A stretch of DNA of 64,000 nucleotides from assembly GCF_016735615.1 (NCBI RefSeq), contig NZ_JAERSF010000002.1, positions 186,001 to 250,000 on the forward strand, in the 5' to 3' direction. The stretch is from Flavobacterium tagetis. GTDB taxonomy: Bacteria > Bacteroidota > Bacteroidia > Flavobacteriales > Flavobacteriaceae. The notes beneath the pieces are model-generated. The model saw nothing but the letters and a program-made list of their open reading frames with translations. It had not been told where the DNA came from and ran no database searches. Positions 43,279 to 52,195 of the stretch are shown piece after piece (within the stretch, counting starts at the first letter, position 1; each line of letters opens with the position of its first letter). The translations under genes were made by a program, and so were the position numbers.

Positions 43279-44751
43279 ATGATAGCACACAACTCCAAGA
43301 TTATCGGCGAAGGTTTAACTTACGACGATGTATTATTAGTACCTAACTACTCGAATGTGCTTCCTCGCGAAGTGAGCATTAAATCAAGATTCTCAAAAAA
43401 CATTACATTAAACGTTCCAATTGTATCAGCTGCGATGGATACAGTTACAGAAAGTGCAATGGCAATCGCTATGGCACAAGAAGGCGGTATTGGTGTTTTA
43501 CATAAAAATATGACTATCGAACAGCAAGCAGGAAAAGTTCGAAAAGTAAAACGTGCTGAAGCAGGTATGATTATCGATCCGGTAACTTTACCAATGAACT
43601 CAACAATTGCTGACGCTAAAAACGCTATGAAAGAATTCGGAATCGGTGGTATTCCAATCGTAGATGAAAACAAAATCTTAAAAGGTATCGTTACAAACCG
43701 TGATTTACGTTTCGAAAAAAACGGAGCAAGACCAATCGCTGAGGTTATGACAAGTCAAAATTTAGTAACTGTTGCTGAAGGAACTTCTTTAGAGCAAGCT
43801 GAAGTGGTTTTACAAGGTCATAAAATCGAAAAATTACCAGTTGTAAACGCTCAAAATGAATTAGTTGGTTTAATCACTTTTAGAGATATTACAAAATTAA
43901 CTCAAAAGCCAATTGCTAATAAAGATTCTTTTGGTCGTTTAAGAGTTGCTGCTGCAATTGGAGTTACTGGAGACGCTGTTCAAAGAGCTGAAGCTTTGGT
44001 TGCTGCAGGTGTAGATGCCATCATTATCGATACAGCTCACGGACACACAGAAGGTGTGGTAAATGTATTAAAAGAAGTAAAATCAAAATTCCCTCAAATA
44101 GATGTAGTTGTTGGAAACATTGCAACTCCTGAAGCTGCTAAATATTTAGTAGAGAATGGAGCTGATGGTGTAAAAGTTGGAATCGGACCTGGTTCTATCT
44201 GTACTACACGTATCGTTGCAGGTGTTGGTTTTCCTCAATTCTCAGCAGTTTTAGAAGTAGCTGCAGCTATTAAAGGAAGTGGGGTTCCAGTTATCGCTGA
44301 CGGTGGAATTCGTTATACAGGAGATATTCCTAAAGCAATCGCTGCAGGTGCTGATTGTGTAATGTTAGGTTCATTATTAGCAGGAACAAAAGAATCTCCA
44401 GGAGAAACTATTATTTTTGAAGGAAGAAAATTCAAATCTTACCGCGGAATGGGATCTGTTGAAGCTATGCAAACTGGTTCAAAAGATCGTTATTTCCAAG
44501 ATGTTGAAGACGACGTTAAAAAACTAGTTCCAGAAGGAATCGTTGGACGTGTTCCTTACAAAGGTGAATTGAACGAAAGTATGCTTCAGTTTATTGGAGG
44601 TCTTCGTGCAGGTATGGGATATTGTGGTTCAAAAGATATTCCAACTTTACAAGAATCTGGGCGTTTTGTTAGAATCACTTCTAGCGGAATTACTGAAAGC
44701 CACCCGCATAACGTAACAATTACAAAAGAAGCTCCGAATTATTCTAGATAA
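43279..44751 (+). CDS. guaB: IMP dehydrogenase
   Basis: GuaB oxidises IMP to XMP, the first committed step to GMP. The 490-residue enzyme has the catalytic barrel split by a pair of CBS domains (about residues 95-210). The catalytic loop is [11 protein letters not shown] with Cys308, and [21 protein letters not shown] and the flap [10 protein letters not shown] are all present. Length and motifs are fully typical. It has its own promoter and a strong terminator. Confidence 0.98.
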   Translation: MIAHNSKIIGEGLTYDDVLLVPNYSNVLPREVSIKSRFSKNITLNVPIVSAAMDTVTESAMAIAMAQEGGIGVLHKNMTIEQQAGKVRKVKRAEAGMIIDPVTLPMNSTIADAKNAMKEFGIGGIPIVDENKILKGIVTNRDLRFEKNGARPIAEVMTSQNLVTVAEGTSLEQAEVVLQGHKIEKLPVVNAQNELVGLITFRDITKLTQKPIANKDSFGRLRVAAAIGVTGDAVQRAEALVAAGVDAIIIDTAHGHTEGVVNVLKEVKSKFPQIDVVVGNIATPEAAKYLVENGADGVKVGIGPGSICTTRIVAGVGFPQFSAVLEVAAAIKGSGVPVIADGGIRYTGDIPKAIAAGADCVMLGSLLAGTKESPGETIIFEGRKFKSYRGMGSVEAMQTGSKDRYFQDVEDDVKKLVPEGIVGRVPYKGELNESMLQFIGGLRAGMGYCGSKDIPTLQESGRFVRITSSGITESHPHNVTITKEAPNYSR

Positions 44752-44774
44752 TTTTTAGATTTCTAAATAAAAAC

Positions 44775-44808
44775 AAAAGGCGTAAGAAATAATTCTTATG
44801 CCTTTTTT
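44775..44808. terminator. Intrinsic terminator of guaB, shared with the convergent gene
   Basis: The stem AAAGGCGTAAGAA / TTCTTATGCCTTT (one G-T pair) is followed by a T run on the plus strand. It also abuts the stop codon of the convergent DUF6263-like gene. Confidence 0.82.
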
Positions 44809-45644
44809 CATTTGATTTTGCTGATTCTAGCAGTTTGTTTAATGCTTGTTGCCGAGTTTAATTTGATATTAAATTCATCTTGTTTTAAGTCAAACATGAG
44901 TTTCATATCAACGACGTTTTCACTCGCAAAATAATTAGGAATGTCATAAGTCATTTTCCCTGTTCCAGTTCCCGATACAATGATATTGTTAAGGTTTTCA
45001 GATGAGATATTTGCGGTATAAACTTGGTTAATATCAAAATATGCATTTTTGTCAACAATGCTGATTAGTTTGTAGATCGTTGTGATCGACATATCAATAT
45101 TTAGTGCTCCAATTGGAATGGTAAGTGGACTTTCTTGAGAAAATGCTTCGCCAATTTTTATTTTCTTTTCAGGCAATGCAAGTTGCGAAAAAGAGTTTTT
45201 AACGATTTCAAAAATCATGTTTTTAGATGCTTCATCAAGACCTTTTGCAACAATAGAGTCCATTTTTGGCAATGAAGATGTTGATCCTTTTCCGTAGATT
45301 AAGGTACCATTCGGAATAATTGTATTTCCTTTATTGTCTAGAGATTTTAGATACTCAATTATAACAGGGAAATTTCCTTCGGCATTGGTTTTTCCTGTTT
45401 TAAAAACGGATTCTATATCAACAGTCGAATTGGTTATCGTTGGATTTTTAACGCCAGAAGATTTTAGCGTATTCAGAAATTCTTCAGATCCTTCATAAGT
45501 AAGTTCGTATGAAGCCGAATTTGCCATTGTTTGATTGTAAATCGTTTGAGGGGAGAATCGTATTTTAAAATCTAAAGTTGGATTTGATTGACCGTAGTTT
45601 AAAAAGGTAACTAAAGCAAAGAGAAATAAAAATAGTTTTTTCAT
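44808..45644 (-). CDS. DUF6263-like exported protein
   Basis: From the ATG at 45644 (MKKLFLFLFALVTFLNYGQ) the protein has a signal peptide and about 260 mature residues with a repeated two-lobe beta-rich pattern. It looks like the DUF6263 family, which I judge from overall character (LIYGKGSTSS, VKNSFSQLALPEKKIKIGEAFSQ). No function is known. The frame is open to 45674, but the signal peptide supports 45644. Confidence 0.62.
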   Translation of the reverse strand: MKKLFLFLFALVTFLNYGQSNPTLDFKIRFSPQTIYNQTMANSASYELTYEGSEEFLNTLKSSGVKNPTITNSTVDIESVFKTGKTNAEGNFPVIIEYLKSLDNKGNTIIPNGTLIYGKGSTSSLPKMDSIVAKGLDEASKNMIFEIVKNSFSQLALPEKKIKIGEAFSQESPLTIPIGALNIDMSITTIYKLISIVDKNAYFDINQVYTANISSENLNNIIVSGTGTGKMTYDIPNYFASENVVDMKLMFDLKQDEFNIKLNSATSIKQTARISKIK

Positions 45645-45698
45645 AAGTAGTTTAAAGAGCTTTTTTCTGCTCAAGAAAACGAAAGTAAGAAATAAAAA

Positions 45699-46013
45699 CT
45701 ACTTTATTCTGTTATAATTGTTTTCTTTAAAAGTAAGATTATTCTTTTTTAATTCTTCAAGAAGTTTGGGCAGACTGCTTGGACCAATTCCGTGCAACGA
45801 TAAGATTTCTTCTTTTGTATATCGAGATAAATCTTCTGCAGTTTTTATGTTCTTGCTTTCTAAAGCTCTTCGTGCTGGAGCAGATAAAACAGCTAAAAGT
45901 CCAGAATCTGGTTTTCGTTCCGCTTCGCAAATGGGGCAAGTAGGGCAATCACTGGTTTTGAAATAGTGATGTCCTTTTTTGCAAGTTTTCTTATTTTTAG
46001 AAATATCGGTCAT
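45699..46013 (-). CDS. Zinc-ribbon plus RNA-polymerase-alpha-CTD-like helix-hairpin-helix protein
   Basis: The 104-residue protein has an N-terminal zinc-ribbon pattern (CKKGHHYFKTSDCPTCPIC, four cysteines and histidines) and a C-terminal helical domain. The latter (about 40-95, SAPARRALESKNIKTAEDLSRYTKEEI, LHGIGPSSLPKLLEEL) resembles the C-terminal domain of RNA polymerase alpha, a helix-hairpin-helix fold. DNA binding is possible. No function is assigned. Confidence 0.75.
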   Translation of the reverse strand: MTDISKNKKTCKKGHHYFKTSDCPTCPICEAERKPDSGLLAVLSAPARRALESKNIKTAEDLSRYTKEEILSLHGIGPSSLPKLLEELKKNNLTFKENNYNRIK

Positions 46014-46038
46014 AACTATAAAGCTATGAAATTTATTC

Positions 46039-47181
46039 TTATTCGTAACGGCTGTTTAAAATGTCTTCCGCAACAATATCAGAATGCAGTAAATCTTCCA
46101 TTTTTTTGGTCATACGCTGTGCTTCTAAAGCGTAACCAAACATTTTTTTCTCATAATCAGCGATTGCTTCATCAATGGTTTCGAATTTTCCGTTGGTTAA
46201 ATTTTGGGTTAAATGAAAAGCATCAAACAATCCCATATTTACACCTTCGCCAGCAAATGGAGGCATTAAATGTGCTGCGTCGCCAACAAGCGTAATGTTT
46301 GAATGTTCTTTCCAAGACTCTTCTAATGAAAATAATCTTAAAGGTAAACCAGAAAATTCAGTCGAAGCAGCAAAGAACTTTTTGTAATCATCGCCCCAGT
46401 TTTTAAAAGTTTCATTTAAAAACGTAATCACAGCTTTATCGTCTTCAAAATTGATTCCATGGTTTGAAATCCAATCTTTATCAGCTTTAAAAGAAACGCC
46501 AAAATGTACTGAACCATCGCTCATGGTATGAGTATAAAACATTTTGTGTTCACCCATTGCCATTACATTTCCGTTTCCGAATTTTGGTTTAAATTCAGGA
46601 TAATCTTGATCTGGGTTTACAATTTCGCCTTGAATAATATAAGTTCCCGAAAGTTGAGGTTCTTGATCACTTACAAATTTTCTAGCATTAGATCTTCCTC
46701 CATTTGCAACAATTACGAAATCGGCAGTTACGGTTGTTCCATTTTTAAATTCCAAAATATATTGGTTTTCATGTTTTTCGAGATTAATTAACTGACTATC
46801 CCAAACAACTGTATTCTCTTTAATATTATCCAGCATAATTTTTCTAAGATCATTTCTGTCAATTTCTGGACGCGAAAAAGCATTGGTTTGATCCGGCATT
46901 TCATCAGAAGTTATATTTCCATCCATGTCAGCCATTTTCTCGCCAGTTGGTCTCGCATATTTGTAGAATTCATCCATTAAGCCCGCTTTTTGAATTGCAA
47001 ACTGACCAGAATCTGAATGAATATCAAGCGTTCCACCGGAAGTTCTAGCTTGTGAATTTATATCTCTTTCGTAAACTGTAACATTGGCACCGTTTATTTG
47101 TAAAATCCTAGCCGTAGTTAGCCCAACTGGACCGCCGCCAATAATGGCAATTTTTTTATTTTCTATAATTGAAGTTTTCAT
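46039..47181 (-). CDS. FAD-dependent monooxygenase, Tet(X)-like
   Basis: The 380-residue flavoprotein follows Tet(X) along its length, with the same motifs at close spacing: IAIIGGGPVGLT, YERD, GGTLDIHSDSGQ, RNDLR, GTYIIQ, VHFGVSFK, LVGDAAHLMPPFAGEGVN. Tet(X) hydroxylates and inactivates tetracyclines. By eye, the residues equal to Tet(X) Gln192 and His234 are kept, while those equal to Arg213, Asn371 and Met375 differ. Drug turnover is therefore uncertain. A TetR gene lies directly upstream on the same strand. It is probably an intrinsic relative, not a mobile resistance gene. Confidence 0.85.
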   Translation of the reverse strand: MKTSIIENKKIAIIGGGPVGLTTARILQINGANVTVYERDINSQARTSGGTLDIHSDSGQFAIQKAGLMDEFYKYARPTGEKMADMDGNITSDEMPDQTNAFSRPEIDRNDLRKIMLDNIKENTVVWDSQLINLEKHENQYILEFKNGTTVTADFVIVANGGRSNARKFVSDQEPQLSGTYIIQGEIVNPDQDYPEFKPKFGNGNVMAMGEHKMFYTHTMSDGSVHFGVSFKADKDWISNHGINFEDDKAVITFLNETFKNWGDDYKKFFAASTEFSGLPLRLFSLEESWKEHSNITLVGDAAHLMPPFAGEGVNMGLFDAFHLTQNLTNGKFETIDEAIADYEKKMFGYALEAQRMTKKMEDLLHSDIVAEDILNSRYE

Positions 47182-47236
47182 TGTGTTTTGATATTATCTA
47201 AAATTGATTTTTGCAATTGTTGTTGTAATTGAAAAA

Positions 47237-47827
47237 TTATGGTGTTAGCGCTTTTAAAACCAGATTAAAAGCTTCATTTATAATCTCCTCATTAAGAACA
47301 AAAGATTTTCCAGACATTGATTTTCCGTCTCTATGAAATTCTAAAAGAGAGTAAAGGGAACCATAAGCAATGCTCCAAAAGACTTCATAAGGAACAGAAA
47401 TAAGTTCTTTTCTTTCAATTGCCGAAAGCATAAATTCAGTCATCATTTGCTTATATTTCCCTGTGACTTCTTGTATGATTGCATCGCCATGAGTGGAATG
47501 TCTTAAAAGTTCAAAACAAGTAGTCTGTAATGCGAAATTTTGAGTGAAATAAATACGATTTTCCCATTGGTTTCTTAATCCGTCTCTGAAAGACATGTCT
47601 GTAGAGAAACCATCAAACATCTTTTCAAAGAAATTTTGGCCAATTTCGATTCCAATTTTACGAATCAAATCTTCCTTGTCCGAATAATAGATGTAGAGAG
47701 TTGCTACAGATATTCCACATTCCTTTGCCAAACGATTCATTCCGAAGCCTTCTACGCCTTGCGCAACAATCATTTCTATTGCTTTTTTCTTTACAATTTC
47801 TTCTTTATTAATATCTCTGGTTCTCAT
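47237..47827 (-). CDS. TetR-family transcriptional regulator
   Basis: The 196-residue protein has the TetR N-terminal helix-turn-helix (FGMNRLAKECGISVATLYIYYSDKEDLI split over two helices) and an all-helical ligand-binding part. It precedes the Tet(X)-like gene by 55 bp on the same strand and probably regulates both. Its promoter has a perfect -7 element with a palindromic site at the -33 position, which suggests auto-repression. The inducing ligand is unknown. Confidence 0.9.
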   Translation of the reverse strand: MRTRDINKEEIVKKKAIEMIVAQGVEGFGMNRLAKECGISVATLYIYYSDKEDLIRKIGIEIGQNFFEKMFDGFSTDMSFRDGLRNQWENRIYFTQNFALQTTCFELLRHSTHGDAIIQEVTGKYKQMMTEFMLSAIERKELISVPYEVFWSIAYGSLYSLLEFHRDGKSMSGKSFVLNEEIINEAFNLVLKALTP

Positions 47828-47847
47828 AATTCTAATTAATTACGGTA

Positions 47848-47855
47848 CAAAGATA
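47848..47855 (-). promoter_or_regulatory. -7 promoter element for the tetR gene
   Basis: The minus strand reads TATCTTTG (TAnnTTTG), about 20 bp upstream of the ATG at 47827. Confidence 0.6.
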
Positions 47856-47863
47856 TGAAAATA

Positions 47864-47887
47864 ATAAATGAACGATCGCTTATTTAT
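47864..47887. promoter_or_regulatory. Palindromic TetR operator candidate
   Basis: This 24-bp interrupted palindrome has arms ATAAAT and ATTTAT and a core TGAACGATCGCTTA, matching itself at 20 of 24 positions. It lies nine bp upstream of the -7 element, over the -33 region. The core resembles TGAACGnnCGTTCA-type sites of TetR proteins. Confidence 0.5.
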
Positions 47888-47898
47888 GTTTGTTTTTA

Positions 47899-48027
47899 GA
47901 TTCTAAGATGCTAAGGTTCTGAGATTCTGAGTTTTTTAGGTTCAAAGAGGCAAAGGCTCAAAGGCTCAAAGGCTCAAAGGTTCAAAGATTTGAAAATGAA
48001 TTGCCACCAGCTAAAGCTGGTGGTTTG
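47899..48027. repeat. Word-repeat block with CAAAGGCT tandem and CCACCAGC hairpin
   Basis: This non-coding gap holds TTCTAAGATGCTAAGGTTCTGAG-type words (47899-47935). An 8-bp tandem CAAAGGCT, about four and a half copies, follows (47951-47987), and then a perfect hairpin CCACCAGC-TAAA-GCTGGTGG (48004-48023). I believe such words are frequent in Flavobacterium gaps, but no function is known. Confidence 0.65.
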
Positions 48028-48082
48028 TAAAAATTAAGGCTCAGGACTTTAGCAGAAAACTATGTTTCTATGTGTTTAAACC

Positions 48083-48118
48083 AAAAAAAGCTGAAACAAT
48101 CGAAATCATTTCAGCTTT
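48083..48118 (-). terminator. Intrinsic terminator of the L,D-transpeptidase gene
   Basis: The stem AAAGCTGAAA / TTTCAGCTTT (48087-48096 with 48109-48118), with a T run on the minus strand, lies about 25 bp after the stop at 48142. Confidence 0.82.
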
Positions 48119-48141
48119 ATATATATACTAAGAATATATTT

Positions 48142-49026
48142 TTATAAAGTGTTTTTTGGTTCAGCTTCTCTAAGGTTTTGGTTCTCTAAAATTTCTTTTA
48201 AGAACGGATTAACCTGCGTTTCAATTTCAGATTCTGAAATATTTAAAGCTTTTGGATCTGATGCGAGTTGCAACCACGGTTTTGTTCCGTCGAAATTATA
48301 ACTTCCAAAAACAATTACTGGAGTTCCTTTTACTTTTACATTTTCTTTGTCTTTTAGAATCCATTCATCAGCAAATGTATAAAGGTATTTGGCATCTTTT
48401 TCTAATAAACGTAAGCAAGAATGAGAAGCTGGATAACCAGGCAATTCATATTGGTGAAAACCAACTCCTAATTTATTTTCAATATTAAAATTCCATTTCA
48501 ATTCCCACTCATCATTAAAAGTGCTGGTTGTTTTTTCAGCTTTCCAATTCGTGAAAAATAATCCCGTTGGTGTAGGATCTTTTTTTCTTCCCATATTAGT
48601 TGGTCCTGTACGAACCAATTCACCATTTTCGTATGCTGCGAAAGTCTGTGTTGGATAAGAAAACAAGATAATTTTTGAAACTTCCTGTAAAGCTGCAACA
48701 TGAATTGGAAACGGAAGATAATAAACCAGATCTCCACTAAAATCAGCAGGAATTACAACCGAATCCAGTTTTTTTAAATTGGCTTTATCGGTTCTGTTTA
48801 TCGCATAAATAATATTCATTTTCGTGCTGTCAGATTCATTAGCTTTCAGCCATTCTTTTGTTTTTTGAAACTGATAAGAAACTTCCGATTCTGGTTCTTT
48901 GTATTCAACTACTTTTTTAGCGGTTTTATTTTCAGTTATTTCAATAGTATCTGTTTTTTTACAGGAAACCATTAAAATCAATATCAATATAAGTAGGGCG
49001 TTGGCGGTATAATATAACTTTTTCAT
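48142..49026 (-). CDS. L,D-transpeptidase (YkuD family), lipoprotein
   Basis: The 294-residue protein has a lipobox (LMVSC) and a C-terminal YkuD catalytic domain. The YkuD motif is seen as GVGFHQYELPG followed by ASHSCLRL, with the catalytic cysteine and the second histidine; the usual SHGC is SHSC here. It should form 3-3 cross-links in peptidoglycan, or attach or cleave stem peptides, in the periplasm. It is transcribed alone. Confidence 0.9.
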   Translation of the reverse strand: MKKLYYTANALLILILILMVSCKKTDTIEITENKTAKKVVEYKEPESEVSYQFQKTKEWLKANESDSTKMNIIYAINRTDKANLKKLDSVVIPADFSGDLVYYLPFPIHVAALQEVSKIILFSYPTQTFAAYENGELVRTGPTNMGRKKDPTPTGLFFTNWKAEKTTSTFNDEWELKWNFNIENKLGVGFHQYELPGYPASHSCLRLLEKDAKYLYTFADEWILKDKENVKVKGTPVIVFGSYNFDGTKPWLQLASDPKALNISESEIETQVNPFLKEILENQNLREAEPKNTL

Positions 49027-49178
49027 AGGTTGTATTTTTATGAATATAAAGTTATGATTATGATAGCTGAAAAGGGTTACATAATTTTTGGAATTGGTTT
49101 CGGGATTTTCATTTTAAATTGATGAAAGAAAAGAACTCGTGTAAAATAAAATTGTCTATGATTATGGAATTGAAAAGA

Positions 49179-50003
49179 CTATACTTCTAATCTTAAAGTT
49201 TGCCCTTCGACAAAAAATCCTTTCGAAGCTGTAATTTTTATTTTCTGGTCTTCCGTATATCCTAAAGTTTCTCCGTTTCGTAATGTAACATCGCTATTAA
49301 TAACGTATGAAATAATGCTGGTAAAGAAATTAAAGAGTTCTGGCAGATCCAAAGGAGATTGTAAGATTTCCATTTCTTGTTTTCCAAATTCAGGTAATCC
49401 ATAAGTATACATATAATTTCCTTGCTCAGACGTTTTGATGCCAATGTAAATCCACACTTGAACAGGAGATTTTCCTTGCTGTAAATCAGGAATGTTTTCT
49501 AAATATTGATCTCTAGGAATTAATAGGGTTTGTTTTGCTTGATGAACGCCTATTGAATTTGAAGTAGAAAGGACCGAACATAATAATTTGCTTAAAAGGG
49601 TATATCGTTCTACTTGGCTTCCCTGTGAGGACATGACAGAAACGATTGCATGCCCAGTGTAGTTTTTTAAATCTTCTCCTGCAGTATGCCAATTGTAGGC
49701 ATATTGAATACTTGTTGAAAGCTCTTCGCCAGGAATTTGTGCGGGCACATAAGCTATAGCTACTAATTCATTCTCTAATTTAAAAATAGCCGAATTATCA
49801 TTTCCTGAAAAATTGACAATAGATAATCCCCAGAAATTTTTCAGGTTTTCAATTACACGATCTATACTGTAACTTTCGTTGTTATTAAACAACGGCATCG
49901 CAAGTAATGCACCTTTTTCGTCTTTTTGAGGAGTTTCGTCTTTCTGAAGAGTTTCGTTTTTCTGTGTAGTTTCTTTTTTCTTGAATAGGTCAAATAATCC
50001 CAT
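49179..50003 (-). CDS. DUF4261-type protein
   Basis: The 274-residue cytosolic protein starts with a lysine-rich region carrying a hexapeptide repeat (ETTQKN, ETLQKD, ETPQKD). A domain follows that I take to be DUF4261 (ALLAMPLFNNNESYSIDRVI, AIVSVMSSQ, IGIKTSEQGNYMYTYGLPEFGKQEMEI). No function is known for the family. It is preceded by the S41 peptidase gene, 20 bp upstream. Confidence 0.65.
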   Translation of the reverse strand: MGLFDLFKKKETTQKNETLQKDETPQKDEKGALLAMPLFNNNESYSIDRVIENLKNFWGLSIVNFSGNDNSAIFKLENELVAIAYVPAQIPGEELSTSIQYAYNWHTAGEDLKNYTGHAIVSVMSSQGSQVERYTLLSKLLCSVLSTSNSIGVHQAKQTLLIPRDQYLENIPDLQQGKSPVQVWIYIGIKTSEQGNYMYTYGLPEFGKQEMEILQSPLDLPELFNFFTSIISYVINSDVTLRNGETLGYTEDQKIKITASKGFFVEGQTLRLEV

Positions 50004-50023
50004 GATTTAGCTTTTAGGTTAAG

Positions 50024-51517
50024 TTATTTATGTTCGATTTGTTTCAAAGTATACTCCAATTGTGTATCTCTATTTTTCATGAAATCTTCAAAAGTCTGTA
50101 AAATTTCATGATCTGGAATTATTCCTCTTCCAAAAATTTGATTTGTTTTTTTAGGAACATCTTGTTCTAGATTTACAATAGAAAACTGTGTTTTGATTTT
50201 TGTATTTGGTAATTCATATTCAATAGGGGTATGGCCATTATGTTCGTAATAACCGCCCATGGTTTCTTCGCCAATTACAATTGCATTTGTATTTCCTGCA
50301 ACAAGCGAAGCAAAAAGCGATCCAGCGGAAGCAATTCTCGGACTAATAAGCATATAGATTTGCCCTTTAAAACGGTTTTGATCAGGTTGTAGTAATGGAT
50401 TGAATTTTTCGTCTTGAAAATATTTTCCGTTTTCGAATTTCGGAAATTCTTCTTTTAATTCATCTTCAAAATCCTTGCGTTCTTCTCGCTGTTTTTTGAT
50501 GTTCGTTTCTTCGTAAACAAAATAATTTGGGAAAGGTATTTTTTGAAAATTTACATAAGCTGAAGCATTTTCGCGATAGGCCTTTTGTGTCAAATAAGAA
50601 AAAGTAACAATATCATTCGGATCGGTGCCACCGCCATTGTTTCTAACATCAACAATTAAGTTCTGAATTTCGGAATGTTTAGAAAGATATTGAAAACAGC
50701 TGTCTAAATATTTTTTATAGGCGATATGCTGTTTGTCTTTTGCATTTCGGCCAATTACAAAAGTATGAACAGAAAGAAGGACTGTATTTTTAGAAATTAT
50801 TTTAAAAGAATATTTGTTTTTTGCACGATTGTATTGCAGACTGTCAATTGGCAAAGAAAATCGGTTTTTAAAGTTTTCTTTTCGAATTTCATTCGAAACA
50901 GGAGAAATAGTTTTCGTTAGTTTTTGCGTTTGATTTGGAAGTGAATATTCGACTAAAAAGCTTTTTTGAGAACCATATTCCATTTGGAAATATTTGGCGA
51001 AAGAGCTTCCAATTCCAATCGATTTTCCTGTAATGTTGTAACCGTCTGTTGTGTAATACTTAAAGAGAGATGAAAGAATTTTGCTGGTCTCAATGCCATT
51101 AATGCTATAAATTTGAGAACCCAGCGGAATTTCTGGATTTTCAAAATTAAGAAGTAACCGATTTTGGATTAGTTTTACGGGATACGGAAAGAAAACATTT
51201 CCTGATGAATATGTTTTTTCAAAATCATCAGGAAGTGTAGTGTCATTGTGAAGACTTCCTTCAAAATCGGTAATATGCAGTATTATTTTATAGAAATCGA
51301 TAAGTTCTTTTGGCTCTTTGATTTGCGAAAAAGCCCAAGAATAAATACTGTCAATCTGCTGTTTTGTTCTGTATTTATAAAGTCCAGAATTCGTTTTTTC
51401 TCTTATTTCCTTAAACAAGGTTAAATCTTGTTTGAGTTTTTCAGCTGGCCATTTTTTGTTTTGTGAGATAACAAATAATGGCAAAAGGAAAATAAAGACT
51501 ATTTTAAATTTGAGCAT
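50024..51517 (-). CDS. S41-family (tail-specific-like) peptidase, secreted
   Basis: The 497-residue protein has a signal peptide (MLKFKIVFIFLLPLFVIS) and a C-terminal S41 catalytic domain. LIVDVRNNGGGTDPND and SPRIASAGSLFASLVAGN are present; the latter contains the nucleophilic serine of the family, and IGEETMGGYY follows. A PDZ domain is not evident. It is expected in the periplasm or outer membrane. Co-transcription with the DUF4261 gene is likely. Confidence 0.85.
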   Translation of the reverse strand: MLKFKIVFIFLLPLFVISQNKKWPAEKLKQDLTLFKEIREKTNSGLYKYRTKQQIDSIYSWAFSQIKEPKELIDFYKIILHITDFEGSLHNDTTLPDDFEKTYSSGNVFFPYPVKLIQNRLLLNFENPEIPLGSQIYSINGIETSKILSSLFKYYTTDGYNITGKSIGIGSSFAKYFQMEYGSQKSFLVEYSLPNQTQKLTKTISPVSNEIRKENFKNRFSLPIDSLQYNRAKNKYSFKIISKNTVLLSVHTFVIGRNAKDKQHIAYKKYLDSCFQYLSKHSEIQNLIVDVRNNGGGTDPNDIVTFSYLTQKAYRENASAYVNFQKIPFPNYFVYEETNIKKQREERKDFEDELKEEFPKFENGKYFQDEKFNPLLQPDQNRFKGQIYMLISPRIASAGSLFASLVAGNTNAIVIGEETMGGYYEHNGHTPIEYELPNTKIKTQFSIVNLEQDVPKKTNQIFGRGIIPDHEILQTFEDFMKNRDTQLEYTLKQIEHK

Positions 51518-51555
51518 TTTGGACTGTTTGGTTAATCTAAAATACTCAAAAAAAA

Positions 51556-52140
51556 TTAAATCAATCCTTTTATTTTAGCGTGTTGCAATAACATAATCGT
51601 TTTAGCATCTGAAATTTCTCCAGATTCGATCATAGCGTAAGCTTCATCAAAAGTAAATTCTAGAACCTCTATGTTTTCCTGTTCAGCATCCAGTCCGCCG
51701 CCTTCGCTTACTTTCATGTTTTCGTTGTATTCCCCCACAAAAAGGTATAGAATTTCGGTTACAGAACCTGGGGACATATACGTTTCGATAACTTTTTGAA
51801 CTTTACTTAAACGATAGCCAGTTTCTTCTTCTGTTTCGCGAATAATAGCTTGTTCTGCATTGTCTTTATCCAAAAGTCCAGCGCAAACTTCAATCATCAT
51901 TCCAGTTTTATTTCCGTTAAGATAAGTTGGCAGACGAAATTGTCTCGTTAGAATAACTGTTTTTTTAGCGGTATTGTATAGCAATATTCCTGCACCATTT
52001 CCGCGGTCGTAAACTTCGCGAATATGCGATTCTATTTTTTCGTTTTCTTTTGTATAGTTAAAAGTAACTTTGTTTAAGATATACCAATTGTCTGATAATA
52101 ACTTGGTTTCTGTAATCTCAATTTCAGGATTTTTTCTCAT
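51556..52140 (-). CDS. NUDIX hydrolase, NudK-like (GDP-mannose pyrophosphatase)
   Basis: The 194-residue enzyme carries a complete Nudix box, GLLDKDNAEQAIIRETEEETGY (G-x5-E-x7-REtEEE-x-G pattern). The start NPEIEITETKLLSDNWYILNK and VILTRQFRLPTYLNG are typical of NudK-type ADP-sugar/GDP-mannose pyrophosphatases. It hydrolyses nucleotide sugars in the cytoplasm. It lies 56 bp downstream of purA, separated by the purA terminator. Confidence 0.86.
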   Translation of the reverse strand: MRKNPEIEITETKLLSDNWYILNKVTFNYTKENEKIESHIREVYDRGNGAGILLYNTAKKTVILTRQFRLPTYLNGNKTGMMIEVCAGLLDKDNAEQAIIRETEEETGYRLSKVQKVIETYMSPGSVTEILYLFVGEYNENMKVSEGGGLDAEQENIEVLEFTFDEAYAMIESGEISDAKTIMLLQHAKIKGLI

Positions 52141-52156
52141 GTCAGTAGTAAATAGT

Positions 52157-52189
52157 CAAAAAAAAACGCTCTGAAAATCAGAGCGTTTA
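52157..52189 (-). terminator. Intrinsic terminator of purA
   Basis: An 11-bp perfect stem (52164-52174 with 52178-52188, loop AAA), with a T run on the minus strand, lies directly after the purA stop. Confidence 0.85.
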
Positions 52190-52195
52190 AATGCA

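Noticed and set aside
46039..47827. Tet(X)-like gene as an acquired antibiotic-resistance island
   Set aside because: No insertion sequence, integrase or repeat boundary is seen, the base composition matches the neighbours, and some substrate residues differ from Tet(X).
47951..47987. CAAAGGCT tandem as a CRISPR array
   Set aside because: The units are eight bases long and directly joined with no spacers, and no cas gene is present.
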